Shown here one piece after another: positions 27,662 through 37,292 of a DNA stretch of 64,000 nt. Source of the stretch: JANWHQ01 sp963775275 (lineage in GTDB: Bacteria > Pseudomonadota > Alphaproteobacteria > Caulobacterales > Caulobacteraceae); NCBI GenBank assembly GCA_963775275.1, contig CAVZII010000005.1:2914001-2978000 (forward strand). Direction: 5' to 3'. How positions within the stretch are numbered: the stretch's first letter is position 1; the number at the start of each line of letters is the position of its first letter. The notes under the pieces were generated by a model, which saw nothing but the letters and a program-made list of their open reading frames with translations, was not told the origin of the DNA and ran no database searches. The translations under genes were made by a program, and so were the position numbers.

Positions 27662-28611
27662 CCGATCCGTCTGAACGAAGCCGTCGACGTGCTCCGCTCG
27701 GCAGGAGAGCCTTCGCGGCTTCGTATCGTCGCCCTGCTCGCCCGCGAGGAGCTGGCGGTCATGGAGCTGTGTCGGATCATGGACCAAAGCCAGCCGCGCG
27801 TCTCGCGTCACCTTCGCCTTCTGACAGCGAGCGGACTTGTGGAAAGGTTCCCGGACGGGGGTTGGGTGTTCTACCGCCTCTCCTCGGACCCCGAACGGCG
27901 GGAGATCCTGGACCGGGTGCTCGAGCTCGTCTCGCCGGCCAATTCGGCCCTCTCGCGCGATCGGGACCGCCTGGCCGCCGTCCGCTCCGAGCGCGATGGC
28001 CGGGCCGAGGCCTATTTCGCGCGCAACGCGCCGCTGTGGGACCAGCTTCGCTCGCTCTATGTCTCCGAGGCGGACGTCGAGGCGGCGATCCTGGCGGCCG
28101 CGCCCGAGGGCCCGGTCGAGCGGATGATCGACCTCGGGGCGGGAACCGGGCGGATGCTCACCCTGCTCGCCGGGCGCGCCCGCTCGGCGCTGGGCCTGGA
28201 CCTGTCCCACCAGATGCTGAACATCGCGCGCCTCAGGGTCGCGTCGGCGGGTCTGGAGCATTGCGAGCTCCGCCACGGCGACATCTTCGCCACGGGCCTG
28301 CCGGACGGCTCGGCCGACCTCGTGGTGGTCCACCAGGTGCTGCACTACCTCGGCGACCCGGCCGCCGCCGTCGCCGAGGCGGGCCGGCTGGTGGCCCCGG
28401 GCGGGCGGCTCCTGATCATCGACTTCGCGCCCCACGCCCTGGAGTTCCTGCGCGAGGTGCACCAGCACCGCCGGCTGGGCTTCCCGGACGACGAGATGGC
28501 GCGCTGGATGGGTCAGGCCGGGCTCAGGCGCCCCGGATCACCTCCCTGCCGGCCGCCGCGGCCGACGGGCTGACCGTCAAGATCTGGGCGGCCGACCGGA
28601 AGACCGGGTGA
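27659..28611 (+). CDS. ArsR-family regulator fused to SAM-dependent methyltransferase (one frameshift)
   Basis: Residues 6-85 form an ArsR winged helix (EAVDVLRSAGEPSRLRIVAL, then QPRVSRHLRLLTASGL). From about 140 a methyltransferase domain follows with MIDLGAGTGRMLTLLAG, LGLDLSHQMLNIAR, DLVVVHQVLHYL and APGGRLLIIDF. Such fusions in alphaproteobacteria are SAM/SAH-responsive repressors of methionine-cycle genes (SamR type). Near 28525 one base seems missing, because the expected ending (RITSLPAAAADGLTVKIW to the stop at 28611) lies in another frame. No met gene is in the window. The SamR assignment is inferred from architecture and the operator. Confidence 0.82.
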
Positions 28612-28617
28612 CCGGCG

Positions 28618-29202
28618 TCAGCGCGTCGAGGCCATCGGCGCGATGCGGTTGGCCGTGCTCTGGCACCGCCCCGGCAGGCCCCACGACATCCACAGCTGCG
28701 CGAGCTGGCGCAGCTCCGCCTCGTCGGCGCCCTTCCAGACCTCTCGGCCCTTGGCGACCGCCGCCGCGCGGGTGACGCCGCGGGTCTTGCCCCGCGCCTC
28801 CTCGACGGTGAGCGCGCGCTCGTAGTGGTCCAGGATCCTGGCGCCGAGGGCGTGCTGGCTGGCGTAGTCCGCCATCACCTGGTCGATGGTCTCGTCCTTC
28901 TCCGGGAACTCGGTCTCGATCCGCCGCACCTCCGGCAGCACCTTGTCGTAGAGCCCCAGGTGCCCGGCGAGCGCTCCGTAGCACCAGCCCATGAAGCCGT
29001 AGTCGTCGGTCGGGGCGCCGGTAGGGAAGGGATCCTCGCCCTTGGCCAGCGCCTCGGCGTTGGCCTGCACGGTCGGATCGACGTCGGTGGTGGCGACCGG
29101 CGCCTCGGATGAGGCCGGCGGCGCGTCCGCCTGGGCCAGGACCAGGGTCGACGGGCCTGAGGCGAGCAGCGCCAGGCTGGACAGGAAGGCGGCCAGGATC
29201 AT
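28618..29202 (-). CDS. Hypothetical exported protein
   Basis: A 194-residue protein with a probable signal peptide (ILAAFLSSLALLASGPSTLVLA) and no recognised domain. The mature part has two conserved-looking Trp/Cys regions (DDYGFMGWCYGALAGHLGLY and LAQLWMSWGLPGRCQS), which suggest a folded periplasmic protein with a disulfide. It lies 12 nt downstream of the oxoprolinase gene on the same strand and converges with the ArsR-methyltransferase gene. Confidence 0.65.
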   Translation of the reverse strand: MILAAFLSSLALLASGPSTLVLAQADAPPASSEAPVATTDVDPTVQANAEALAKGEDPFPTGAPTDDYGFMGWCYGALAGHLGLYDKVLPEVRRIETEFPEKDETIDQVMADYASQHALGARILDHYERALTVEEARGKTRGVTRAAAVAKGREVWKGADEAELRQLAQLWMSWGLPGRCQSTANRIAPMASTR

Positions 29203-29214
29203 CGGTGGGACCTT

Positions 29215-32200
29215 CTAAGTCTTCTCCGGCGGCTCGCCGAAGCCCCCGCCTCCGGGGGTTCGGATCTCGATCGAGTCGCCGGGCTCCAGGTTGACGGAAA
29301 AACAGCCCGGCAAGTCCTTTACCGCGCCGCTTGCGCCGATCAAACGCGCACACCCGAGCTTAGCTGCATCGCCGCCGCAAATCCCTTGCGGCGCGAACTG
29401 CCGCCGCGTCGACAGCAGCGCGGCCTGCATGGGCTCGAGGAACCGGATCCGGCGCACCGCCCCCTCGCCTCCGGGGCGCCGGCCGGCCCCGCCCGAGCCA
29501 TGGCGGACCTCGAAGGCCTCCAGCCGCACCGGGAAGCGCCGCTCCAGGATCTCGGGGTCGGTCAGGCGCGAGTTGGTCATGTGGGTATGGATGGCCGAGG
29601 CGCCCGGGGCCGTCGCCGTCGCGCCCGCGCCGCCGCAGATCGTCTCGTAATACTGGCTCGTCGCATCGCCGAAGGTGAAGTTGTTCATCGTGCCCTGGGC
29701 GTTGGCCATGACGCCGAGCGCCTCGTAGAGCGCGTCCACCACGTGCTGGCTGGTCTCCACATTGCCCGCGACCACGGCCGCCGGCGGGCCGGGGGCCAGC
29801 ATCGAGCCCTCCGGCACGACGATCCTCAGCGGCTTCAGGCAGCCCGCGTTCAACGGGATGTCGTCGTCCACCAGGGTGCGGAAAACATAGAGCGCGGCCG
29901 CGTGGACGATCGAGGTCGGGGCGTTGAAGTTGGAGCCGAGCACGCCGCTCGTGCCGGTGAAGTCCAGCACCGCCTCGCCGGCGTCCGCCTGGACGCTCAC
30001 CCGCACGACGATCTCGGCGCCGCCGTCCATCGGGACCCGCGCGCTTCCGTCCTTCAGGCTCGAGATCGCGCGGCGGACGCAGGCCTCGGCGTTGTCCTGC
30101 ACGAAGCCCATGTAGCGCGCCACCTGGTCCGCGCCGTGGGTCCCGATCATCGCCGCCACCGCCTGGGCGCCGGCCTGGCAGGCGGCGATCTGGGCCTTGA
30201 GGTCGGCGATGTTTCGGTCAGGCGCGCGCGCAGGCCAGGGCCCGGCGGCCAGGGCGCTGCGCACCTCGGCCTCCAGGAAGGCGCCGCCCTTCATGATCGG
30301 CAGGGCGTCGAGCATGACGCCTTCCTCCTCGATGGTCCGGGAGAAGGGCGGCATGGATCCCGGCTGCACCCCGCCCACGTCCGCATGGTGCCCCCGCGCC
30401 GCGACGTAGAAGGCGGGCGTGGCCCCATCCGCCCTTCGGGCGGACTTCCCCGAGGGGGAAGATCATGAGCGCCAAATCCTCCCCCTCTGGGGGAGGGGGA
30501 CCGCCCGAAGGGCGGTGGAGGGGGCTCGAGGAACACCGGCATCACCACCGTGATGTCGGGCAGGTGGGTGCCGCCGGCGTAGGGGTTGTTCAGGGCGAAG
30601 GCGTCGCCGGGCGCCAGCAACGGATGGCGGTCCCGCACCGCCCGCACGCTCGAGCCCATCGAGCCCAGGTGCACGGGCATGTGCGGCGCGTTGGCCACCA
30701 GCCCGCCGTCGGCGTCGAACAGCGCGCACGAGAAGTCGAGCCGCTCCTTGATGTTGACCGAGTGGGCCGTGCGCTCGAGGGCCGCGCCCATGGCCTCGGC
30801 CACGCCCATGAAGCGCCGGTTGAACAGCTCCAGCGTCACCGGGTCGGGACGGTCGGTCGCGGCCCGGGCCGCCCTCCCGGCGCCCTCCTGCCGGGTCAGC
30901 CGGATCAGGTCATCGGTCTCCAGGACGGCGCGTCCATCCCGGCGCGACGGCGATCTGGGTGTCGCCGCGCACCACCAGCGCCGGGCCGGCCAGCGGCGCG
31001 TCAAGCCGCTCGGCCGGGATGATCGGCGCGTCGTGCGGACCGTTCGCGAACATCCGGATGCTCGCCGGCGGCTCGGCCAGCAAGGTCCCCGAAGGCGCCT
31101 GATGCGACTTGCCGGCGCGCGCGCCGTCGTCCGACGCGGCGGCGGCCTCGACCTCCACCGCTGCGATCACCACCGTTCGCTCCGGCTCGATGAAGCCGAA
31201 CAGGCGCCTGTGCGCGGCCTCGAAGCCCGCCTTGACCGCCTCCAGCTCGCCCGGCGTCGTCGCCAGGGCCGCGTCGGCGCCGTCGTAGCGCAGGCGGAGG
31301 CGGATCTGCGTCGGACCCGGCCGGGCGCCCTGGGCCGTCACCGTGGCCTCGGCCTCGCGCTTCAGCCCCTCCGCCAGGCGGGCGGCCGCCTGCAGGCCGG
31401 CCGTGTCCAGCGGCCGCTCCAGCCCGGCCTGCTTCAGGCTGCGGACCTGCGCCCGGCCGATCCCCCAGGCCGACAGCAGCGAGGCGTAGCGCGGGCACAG
31501 GACCTCCTCGGCGCCCAGGGCCTCGGCGACCCAGCAGGCGATCTGCCCCGCCGCCCCGCCGAATGCGACCAGCGCATGATCCCTGGGATCGAAGCCCCGC
31601 TCGGTCGAGATACGGCCGATCGCCTGGGCGGTCTGCTCCACCGCCACGGCGATGAAGCCCTCCGCCGCGGCCTCGGCGCTCGGCGCGTCCATGGCCTTGG
31701 CCAGCTCGTCCAGCCGCGCGCGCGCCGTGGCCGGCGTCCAGCGGCTGGTCGGCGCCCGGGCCGAAGACGGCCGGGAAGAACTGCGCGCGCCAGGCGGCCC
31801 AGCACCAGGTTGGCGTCGGTCACGGCGGGGGGCCCGCCGCGGCCATAGGCGGCCGGTCCGGGGATGGCTCCGGCGCTTTCGGGCCCCACCCGGGCGCGCA
31901 GGCCGTCGAAGCCCAGGATCGAGCCGCCGCCGGCGGCCACCGTCTCCACGTCCAGCATCGGCGCGCGCAGCCGCACGCCCGCCACTTCGGCCTCGTCCCG
32001 CCGCTCCAGGGCGCCCGCGAAGCGGCAGACGTCGGTGGAGGTGCCTCCCATGTCGAAGCCCAGGACCGCCGCCCGTCCGCACGCCTCGGCCGTTCCGGCC
32101 ACGCCGACCACCCCCCCGGCAGGGCCCGACAGCACCGCGTCGCGGCCGCCGAAGGCCTCGGCGCGCGCCAGCCCGCCCGCCGAGGTCATGAAGTAGAGCG

Positions 32201-32918
32201 GTGCGCCCTCCACGGCGCCGGCGACCTGCTCGACATAGGACTTCAGCACCGGAGTCAGATAGGCGTCGGCCACGCACGTCCGCGCGCGCGGAATGAACCT
32301 CGGCAGGGGAGAGACCTCGTGCGACAGCGCGACGAAGCCGAAGCCGGCCTTGCGGGCCAGCGCGCCGGCGATTTGCTCGTGCTCGGGGTTGAGGTCGGCG
32401 TGCAGGAAGGCCACGGCGGCCGAGTCGAACGCCTGCGCCGCCGCCTCCAGCGCCCTGGCCAGCGCCGCTTCGTCCAGCGGCGTCAGGACCTCGCCCGACG
32501 CGCCGATGCGCTCGTCGGCCTCGATGACGCCGGCGTGCAGGGGCGCGGGCTTGCGGATGTCGAGCGCGAAGAGCTGTGGGCGCGCCTGGTCGCCGATCAC
32601 CAGCGCGTCGGCGAAGCCCCGGGTGGTCACCAGCAATGTCCGCGCGCCCTTGCGCTCCAGCAGCGCGTTGGTCGCGACCGTCGTGCCGAGCTTGATGGCC
32701 CTCACCTGCTCGGCCGGAAACCGATGGCCGGGCCCGGTGTTCAGCAGGCGGCGCATGCCTTCGACGGCGGCGTCCTCGTAGGCGTCCGAGGCCGAAAGCA
32801 GCTTCAGCGTGCGGACGTCGCCTTCGGGGGAGCGGCCGATCACGTCGGTGAAGGTGCCGCCGCGATCGATCCAGAACTCCCAACCGTCGCAGGCGTTGTG
32901 GCTGTTATCGTTTGTCAT
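29215..32918 (-). pseudogene. 5-oxoprolinase-type hydantoinase A/B fusion, frame-disrupted
   Basis: Together the frames encode one long ATP-dependent oxoprolinase/hydantoinase (about 1,200 residues). The HyuA half starts MTNDNSHNACDGWEFWIDRG and has GGTFTDV, LGTTVATNALLERKG and GFDMGGTSTDVCRF. The HyuB half has DPVTLELFNRRFMGVAEAMG, GGTHLPDITVVMP and RGHHADVGGVQPGSMPPFS. It is broken by single-base shifts near 31785, 31735 and 30930, and by a 95-nt palindromic repeat at 30430-30524 lying between VFLE and GATPAFYV. The single-base shifts may be errors; the 95-nt insertion is harder to explain that way. Divergent from the TerB/DnaJ gene with only 32 nt between start codons. Confidence 0.8.
30430..30524. 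repeat. REP-like palindromic repeat inserted in oxoprolinase gene
   Basis: This 95-nt stretch contains two nested palindromes: CCGCCCTTCGGGCGG at the left with its counterpart CCGCCCGAAGGGCGG at the right, and CCCCCTCTGGGGG in between. It matches the type found at 3908-4036. On the minus strand it interrupts the HyuB half exactly between residues that are adjacent in the family, and its length is not a multiple of three. Confidence 0.75.
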
Positions 32919-32950
32919 TGCTGCGGTGCGGTCTTAGAGTGACTAGTCTC

Positions 32951-33646
32951 ATGAATCTCTGGCGAACCATAGCAAGCCTCGCCCGCAGGCGGTCGGCGAG
33001 GGCCGGTTGCGTGGACTGTCCCGACGGCCTGCCCGGCGCCGATCCGGAGTTCTCGGCCGCCGTCACGGCGCTGGGCGCCAAGCTCGCCAAGGCGGACGGG
33101 CATGCCGACCCCGGCGAGTTCCACGCCTTCTCCGAGGTCTTCCAGCCCCAGGCCGGCGCGGCGCGCGACGTCGAGCGTCTGTACGACCTGGCGCGCCAGA
33201 CCACGCGCGGCTTCGAGAGCTACGCGCGCAAGATCGGGCGGCGGTATCGCAACTGCGAGGGCCTGCTCGAGGACGTGCTGGCGGGGCTCTTCCACATCGC
33301 CAAGGCCGATGGCGTCGTCACCGCCGACGAGCTCGCCTATCTCGAACGCGTGGCCCAGCTGTTCAAGCTGTCGCCCCTGACCTTCCGGCGGATCCGCGCC
33401 GAGCAGCTCGGCGCGGCCGCCGACGACCCCTACGTCATCCTGGGCGTCGCCGCCGACGCCCCGGACGAGGAGGTCCGCGTCGCCTGGAAGCGGGCCCTGT
33501 CGCAGAGCCATCCGGACCGCGTGTCCTCGCTCGACCTTCCGCCGGAGTATCTGGAGGCCGCACACGCGCGCTCGGCGGCCATCAACGCCGCTTTCGGCCA
33601 GGTGATGCGCGAGCGCCACGATCTGCTCGCGGTCGAGGCGGTTTGA
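32951..33646 (+). CDS. TerB/DnaJ-domain protein (DjlA-like)
   Basis: A 231-residue co-chaperone-like protein. The N-terminal two thirds are a TerB-like helical domain (ALGAKLAKADGHADPGEFHA, LFHIAKADGVVTADELAYLE). A C-terminal J domain starts DPYVILGVAADAPDEEVRVA and has the HPD motif in SHPDRV, which is needed to stimulate DnaK. It lacks the obvious N-terminal membrane helix of E. coli DjlA. The ATG at 32951 is used; one 39 nt upstream would overlap the divergent gene's start region. It is followed by a small membrane protein and an AmpD-like amidase. Confidence 0.85.
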   Translation: MNLWRTIASLARRRSARAGCVDCPDGLPGADPEFSAAVTALGAKLAKADGHADPGEFHAFSEVFQPQAGAARDVERLYDLARQTTRGFESYARKIGRRYRNCEGLLEDVLAGLFHIAKADGVVTADELAYLERVAQLFKLSPLTFRRIRAEQLGAAADDPYVILGVAADAPDEEVRVAWKRALSQSHPDRVSSLDLPPEYLEAAHARSAAINAAFGQVMRERHDLLAVEAV

Positions 33647-33720
33647 ACTTTTGATGGCGCGGGCCGTTGACGGCCCGTCAAGACGCGCCGACATAGTTTG
33701 ACCTGGGGCAGAGCTCGGAG

Positions 33721-34029
33721 ATGAGCATGGAAACGCTCGCCCATTCAGGCCTGGACATCCCGCAGCGTCGCCGCGGCTGGAACGGCTTCACCTGGATCGC
33801 TGGCGCGCTCGCCACCATCGCCGCGGCCGGCGTGGCCGCCGTGCTCGCCGTCTTCTTCGCCGCGACCGTGGTCGTGATCGGCCTGATGGCCGCCGTGCTC
33901 ATCGGCCTGGGCGGCATGGCCTACCGCGCCCGGCGCAAGCTCCGGCCCGAGGATCCGACGATCCTGGAAGCCCGCAAGGTGGGCGGCCACTCCTGGGTGG
34001 CCTACAGCTGGGACCGCAGGGGGCGCTGA
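33721..34029 (+). CDS. Small hypothetical membrane protein
   Basis: A 102-residue protein with two membrane helices (FTWIAGALATIAAAGVAAVL and AVFFAATVVVIGLMAAVLIG) and a basic C-terminus (RRKLRPEDPTILEARKVGGH). No family was recognised. It lies between the TerB/DnaJ gene and an amidase gene. Its TGA stop sits at the very start of the dispersed two-hairpin repeat, the same relation seen for ftsW at the second copy. Confidence 0.65.
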   Translation: MSMETLAHSGLDIPQRRRGWNGFTWIAGALATIAAAGVAAVLAVFFAATVVVIGLMAAVLIGLGGMAYRARRKLRPEDPTILEARKVGGHSWVAYSWDRRGR

Positions 34030-34207
34030 GTGCGCGTGGATCAGAAGTTCGCGATTCCGAAGATCGGCGGCGCATTCCTCGGCGGATGCGAACTTCTGAA
34101 TCCGTAAACCACACTAGCAAATCATACATTTGCTAGTGTCGCTTATCGATTCCGAAGTTCGCATCCGCCTTGCAAATGCGCTGGCGAACTTCGGAATCGG
34201 GACACTC
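34027..34207. repeat. Two-hairpin dispersed repeat, copy A
   Basis: Two palindromic units in tandem: GATCAGAAGTTCGC (34039) pairs with GCGAACTTCTGAATC-type sequence near 34092, and GATTCCGAAGTTCGC (34148) pairs with GCGAACTTCGGAATC near 34183. Between them lies CACTAGCAAATCATACATTTG. It holds several GANTC sites, like the intergenic repeats known from Caulobacter. A second copy is at 45991-46156 with about 80% identity by eye. Confidence 0.85.
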
Positions 34208-34287
34208 GAGCCCGCGCGCGAACGCCGCTAGGTTCCGGGCCCGATCGGTTCCGGAGCGTTGAGGTCTTGCACTTGTTCCACCGCGCA

Positions 34288-34400
34288 TTCCGGCGAAGGC
34301 CGGGGTCCAGATGTCGAACTCGGATGCGGGCTCCGGAGGCTCGGGGTCCTCGCCGTCAGCCTTCGCGGCGAGGGACCTGGGTCCCGGCCTTCGCCGGGAC
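34288..34400. repeat. Inverted repeat with GGCGAAGGCC arms
   Basis: Left arm TTCCGGCGAAGGCCGGGGTC begins at 34288; the right arm, ending near 34400, reads GGGTCCCGGCCTTCGCCGGG. The arms are separated by about 65 nt that include a further short dyad around GCCTTCGCGGCGAGG. It lies just upstream of the amidase gene. This type of palindrome is common between alphaproteobacterial genes. No other function is visible in this stretch. Confidence 0.7.
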
Positions 34401-34434
34401 GACCGGAGTCGAGGGCAAGGCGTAGGTGCGCCCC

Positions 34435-35154
34435 ATGGAGCTGATCGAGGCGCCGTCTCCCAACTTCGACGTCCGGCGCGCCCCGCCGGACATGCTGATC
34501 GTGCACTACACCGGCATGCAGACCGGCGAGGCGGCGCTCGAGCGCCTGCGCGATCCGGAAGCCAAGGTCTCCGCCCACTACTTGGTGGAGGAAGACGGCC
34601 GGGTGTTCCACCTCGTCGCCGAGGAGCGGCGCGCCTGGCACGCCGGGGCCTCCTTCTGGAAGGGCGAGAGGGACTGCAACGCCGTCTCCATCGGCGTGGA
34701 GATCGTCAATCCGGGCCACGAGTTCGGCTACAGACCCTTCCCGGAGCCCCAGATCGAGGCGGTGATCGCGCTCCTTGACGATGTGCGGGGCCGCTGGACG
34801 ATCCCGGACGAGCGCATCCTCGGCCATTCGGACGTGGCGCCCGAGCGCAAGACCGATCCGGGCGAGCTCTTCCCCTGGAAGCGCCTGGCGGAAGCGGGGC
34901 ACGGCCTCTGGGCCGAACCGCCGACGCCCCCGGGTGCGCCGCTGGGACCGGGCGAGGAGGGGACCGGCGTCTTCGCCCTGCAAGCCGGGCTGACCCGGCT
35001 CGGCTACGACTGCGCGCCGTCCGGCCGGTACGAGCCGCGGACCGAGACCATCGTTCGCGCCTTCCAGCGCCACTGGCGGCCCGCGCGGGTGGACGGCGTG
35101 GCCGACGGCGAGACGCGCGGGCGGCTCATGGCCCTGCTGCGGCTGGCCGGCTGA
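34435..35154 (+). CDS. N-acetylmuramoyl-L-alanine amidase (AmpD-like) with PG-binding domain
   Basis: A 239-residue amidase_2 protein. The first domain has MLIVHYTGMQTGEAALERL, SAHYLVEEDGRVFHLV, WHAGASFWKG and ILGHSDVAPERKTDPG; the His residues in VHYTG and GHSD plus the Asp in KTDPG match the zinc ligands of AmpD. A C-terminal peptidoglycan-binding segment follows (FALQAGLTRLGYDC, TIVRAFQRHWRP). It has no signal peptide, which fits cytoplasmic recycling of anhydro-muropeptides. The ATG at 34435 is chosen over a GTG 9 nt upstream. It lies just before rnpB and the dcw cluster. Confidence 0.9.
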   Translation: MELIEAPSPNFDVRRAPPDMLIVHYTGMQTGEAALERLRDPEAKVSAHYLVEEDGRVFHLVAEERRAWHAGASFWKGERDCNAVSIGVEIVNPGHEFGYRPFPEPQIEAVIALLDDVRGRWTIPDERILGHSDVAPERKTDPGELFPWKRLAEAGHGLWAEPPTPPGAPLGPGEEGTGVFALQAGLTRLGYDCAPSGRYEPRTETIVRAFQRHWRPARVDGVADGETRGRLMALLRLAG

Positions 35155-35200
35155 CGCCGCCGCGATTGATGTGGAGGCCTTGCGGCCCTACCTTGCTGGC

Positions 35201-35594
<394 letters not shown>

Positions 35595-35665
35595 CTTCGC
35601 GCCAACGCGCAAGCCTGACCTCGACCGTAGCGAGAGCGCGGCGAACCAACCCACGCCTTACGATT

Positions 35666-35680
35666 GTTCTGTGTATGTTC
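35666..35680. promoter_or_regulatory. Candidate LexA (SOS) box, GTTC-N7-GTTC
   Basis: GTTC at 35666-35669 and 35677-35680 with exactly seven bases between match the alphaproteobacterial LexA consensus. It sits in the unusually AT-rich gap between rnpB and mraZ, about 200 nt before mraZ. A chance match is possible, as such a motif is expected about once per 64 kb and strand. Confidence 0.35.
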
Positions 35681-35751
35681 TGTGCATTACTCGCATTCCG
35701 AAGATCAGACCCGGAATTCAGGCCCCGGAACACAAGGCCGGAACACAAGAA

Positions 35752-35794
35752 GAGTCATTTGGTGTCATTGCATCCCGTTTTAGGTCATGTTAAC
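35752..35794 (+). promoter_or_regulatory. Candidate CcrM (GANTC) and CtrA sites upstream of mraZ
   Basis: GAGTC at 35752-35756 is a CcrM methylation site. TTTA-N7-TTAAC at 35779-35794 differs by one base from the CtrA consensus TTAA-N7-TTAAC. A TTGCAT hexamer at about 35768 with a 17-nt spacer could form part of a promoter overlapping the box. These suggest cell-cycle control of the dcw operon. Inferred from motif matches only. Confidence 0.4.
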
Positions 35795-35821
35795 CCAAAT
35801 GCGTCGCGGGCGGCTCGTCGT

Positions 35822-35846
35822 TGGGGGCGTCCGGGACCGGGCAGGA
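35822..35846 (+). promoter_or_regulatory. Possible MraZ-box array
   Basis: TGGGG at 35822, CGGGA at 35832 and CAGGA at 35842 recur every 10 nt, 35-60 nt before the mraZ start. MraZ binds direct TGGGN repeats with 5-nt spacers upstream of its own gene. The boxes here are degenerate, so this is tentative. Confidence 0.3.
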
Positions 35847-35880
35847 AGGGCTGTCCTGCCGGGCAGAGGGGCGGCGCGGG

Positions 35881-36345
35881 GTGTTTCTCTCGACGTTCGA
35901 GAAGCAGTTGGATGACAAGCGGCGCATCGTCGTGCCGCAGGATTTCCGCGCCCTGGTTTCCGGTCCGTTTAACGGCGTCTACTGTCTGCCGTCGGTGGAA
36001 GCCGACTGCATCGAGGCCGGCGGCAAGGCCCTGTTCGACCGCTATCACGACCTGATCGAGGAGCTGCCGTTCGGCGATCCGATCCGCTCCGCGCTCGAAG
36101 TCTCGATCTATGGCGGCGCGGCCCAGCTCTCCTTCGACAGCGCCGGGCGCATCACCCTGCCCGAAACCCTGTGTCAGGACTTCGGGATCACCGACTGGGT
36201 CGTGGTCGTCGGCCTGAACGAGCGCTTCCAGATCTGGGACCGCGACGCCTTCCGCGCCCATCGCGCCAAGCAGCGCCTCGCCGCCCGCGAGGGCCTCGCC
36301 GACCTGCGCAACCAGCAGCGGCTGGCGCGCCAGGTGACCCCATGA
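35881..36345 (+). CDS. mraZ: Transcriptional regulator MraZ
   Basis: MraZ is the first gene of most dcw clusters and represses it. The 154-residue protein has two SpoVT/AbrB-like halves: FLSTFEKQLDDKRRIVVPQD and, in the second, LSFDSAGRITLPETL with the conserved D/S-x-x-GRI/LP pattern. The GTG at 35881 is chosen because known MraZ proteins begin MFLSTFEKQLD; an upstream ATG at 35821 would add 20 non-conserved residues. The stop overlaps the rsmH ATG by 4 nt. Confidence 0.93.
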   Translation: MFLSTFEKQLDDKRRIVVPQDFRALVSGPFNGVYCLPSVEADCIEAGGKALFDRYHDLIEELPFGDPIRSALEVSIYGGAAQLSFDSAGRITLPETLCQDFGITDWVVVVGLNERFQIWDRDAFRAHRAKQRLAAREGLADLRNQQRLARQVTP

Positions 36346-37292
36346 GCGCCCCGCACACGCCCGTCATGCTCGTCGAGGTGATGGACGCGCTCAGGCCCGC
36401 CGCGGGGCGGCTGATCCTGGACGGCACCTTCGGCGCCGGCGGTTACAGCCGCGCCTTCCTCGAGGCCGGGGCCGACGTGCTGGCGCTCGACTGCGACCCG
36501 TCCACCGCGGCCTTCGCAAAGCCGCTCGAGCAGGCCTTCACCGGCCGGTTCCATTGGGTCGAGGCCCGGTTCTCGGACATGGAGGCCTGCCTGGAGAGGG
36601 CCGGGCGGGCGCGCTGCGATGGCGTGGCGCTGGACCTCGGGGTCTCCTCCATGCAGCTCGACCGGGCCGAGCGCGGCTTCTCCCTGCTCCGCGACGGGCC
36701 GCTGGACATGCGCATGGGCGCGGACGGCCCGACCGCGGCCGATCTGGTCAACACCGCCGAGCAGGCCGAGCTCGCCCGCATCTTCTTCGTCTACGGCGAG
36801 GAGCGGCAGTCGCGCCGGGTCGCCGCCGCCCTGGTGAGGCGCCGGGCCGAGCAGCCCTTCAGCCGCACGCTCGATCTCGCCGAGACGGTGGAGCGCGCCC
36901 TGGGCGGCCGGCGCGGCGCGGCGATTCATCCCGCCACGCGCGTCTTCCAGGCGCTCAGAATCGCGGTCAACCAGGAGCTTTCCGAGCTCGAGGCCGGCCT
37001 CGGGGCGGCCGAGCGCGCGCTGGCAACGGGCGGGGGGCTCGCGGTGATCACCTTCCACTCCCTGGAGGACCGCATCGTGAAGGGGTTCTTCGCCGAGCGC
37101 TGCGGCCTCAGGCCGGCCGGCTCGCGCCACCAGCCGCCGGCGGCGAGCGGGCCCGAGCCCACCTTCTCACCGGCGTTCAAGGGGATGCGGACGGCGTCGC
37201 CGGCCGAGGTCGCGGCCAATCCCAGGGCGCGCTCGGCCAAGCTGAGGGCGGGGGTGCGGACGCCCGCGCCGGCCTGGAGGAAGGCGGCATGA
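36342..37292 (+). CDS. rsmH: 16S rRNA (cytosine-1402-N4)-methyltransferase
   Basis: RsmH (MraW) methylates C1402 of 16S rRNA. The 316-residue protein has HTPVMLVEVMDALRP, SAM motif ILDGTFGAGGYSRAFL, DGVALDLGVSSMQLD, GPLDMRMG, RVFQALRIAVNQEL and ITFHSLEDRIVKGFF, all typical and in the usual order. It is coupled to mraZ before it (ATGA overlap) and ftsL after it (ATGA overlap). Confidence 0.97.
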   Translation: MSAPHTPVMLVEVMDALRPAAGRLILDGTFGAGGYSRAFLEAGADVLALDCDPSTAAFAKPLEQAFTGRFHWVEARFSDMEACLERAGRARCDGVALDLGVSSMQLDRAERGFSLLRDGPLDMRMGADGPTAADLVNTAEQAELARIFFVYGEERQSRRVAAALVRRRAEQPFSRTLDLAETVERALGGRRGAAIHPATRVFQALRIAVNQELSELEAGLGAAERALATGGGLAVITFHSLEDRIVKGFFAERCGLRPAGSRHQPPAASGPEPTFSPAFKGMRTASPAEVAANPRARSAKLRAGVRTPAPAWRKAA

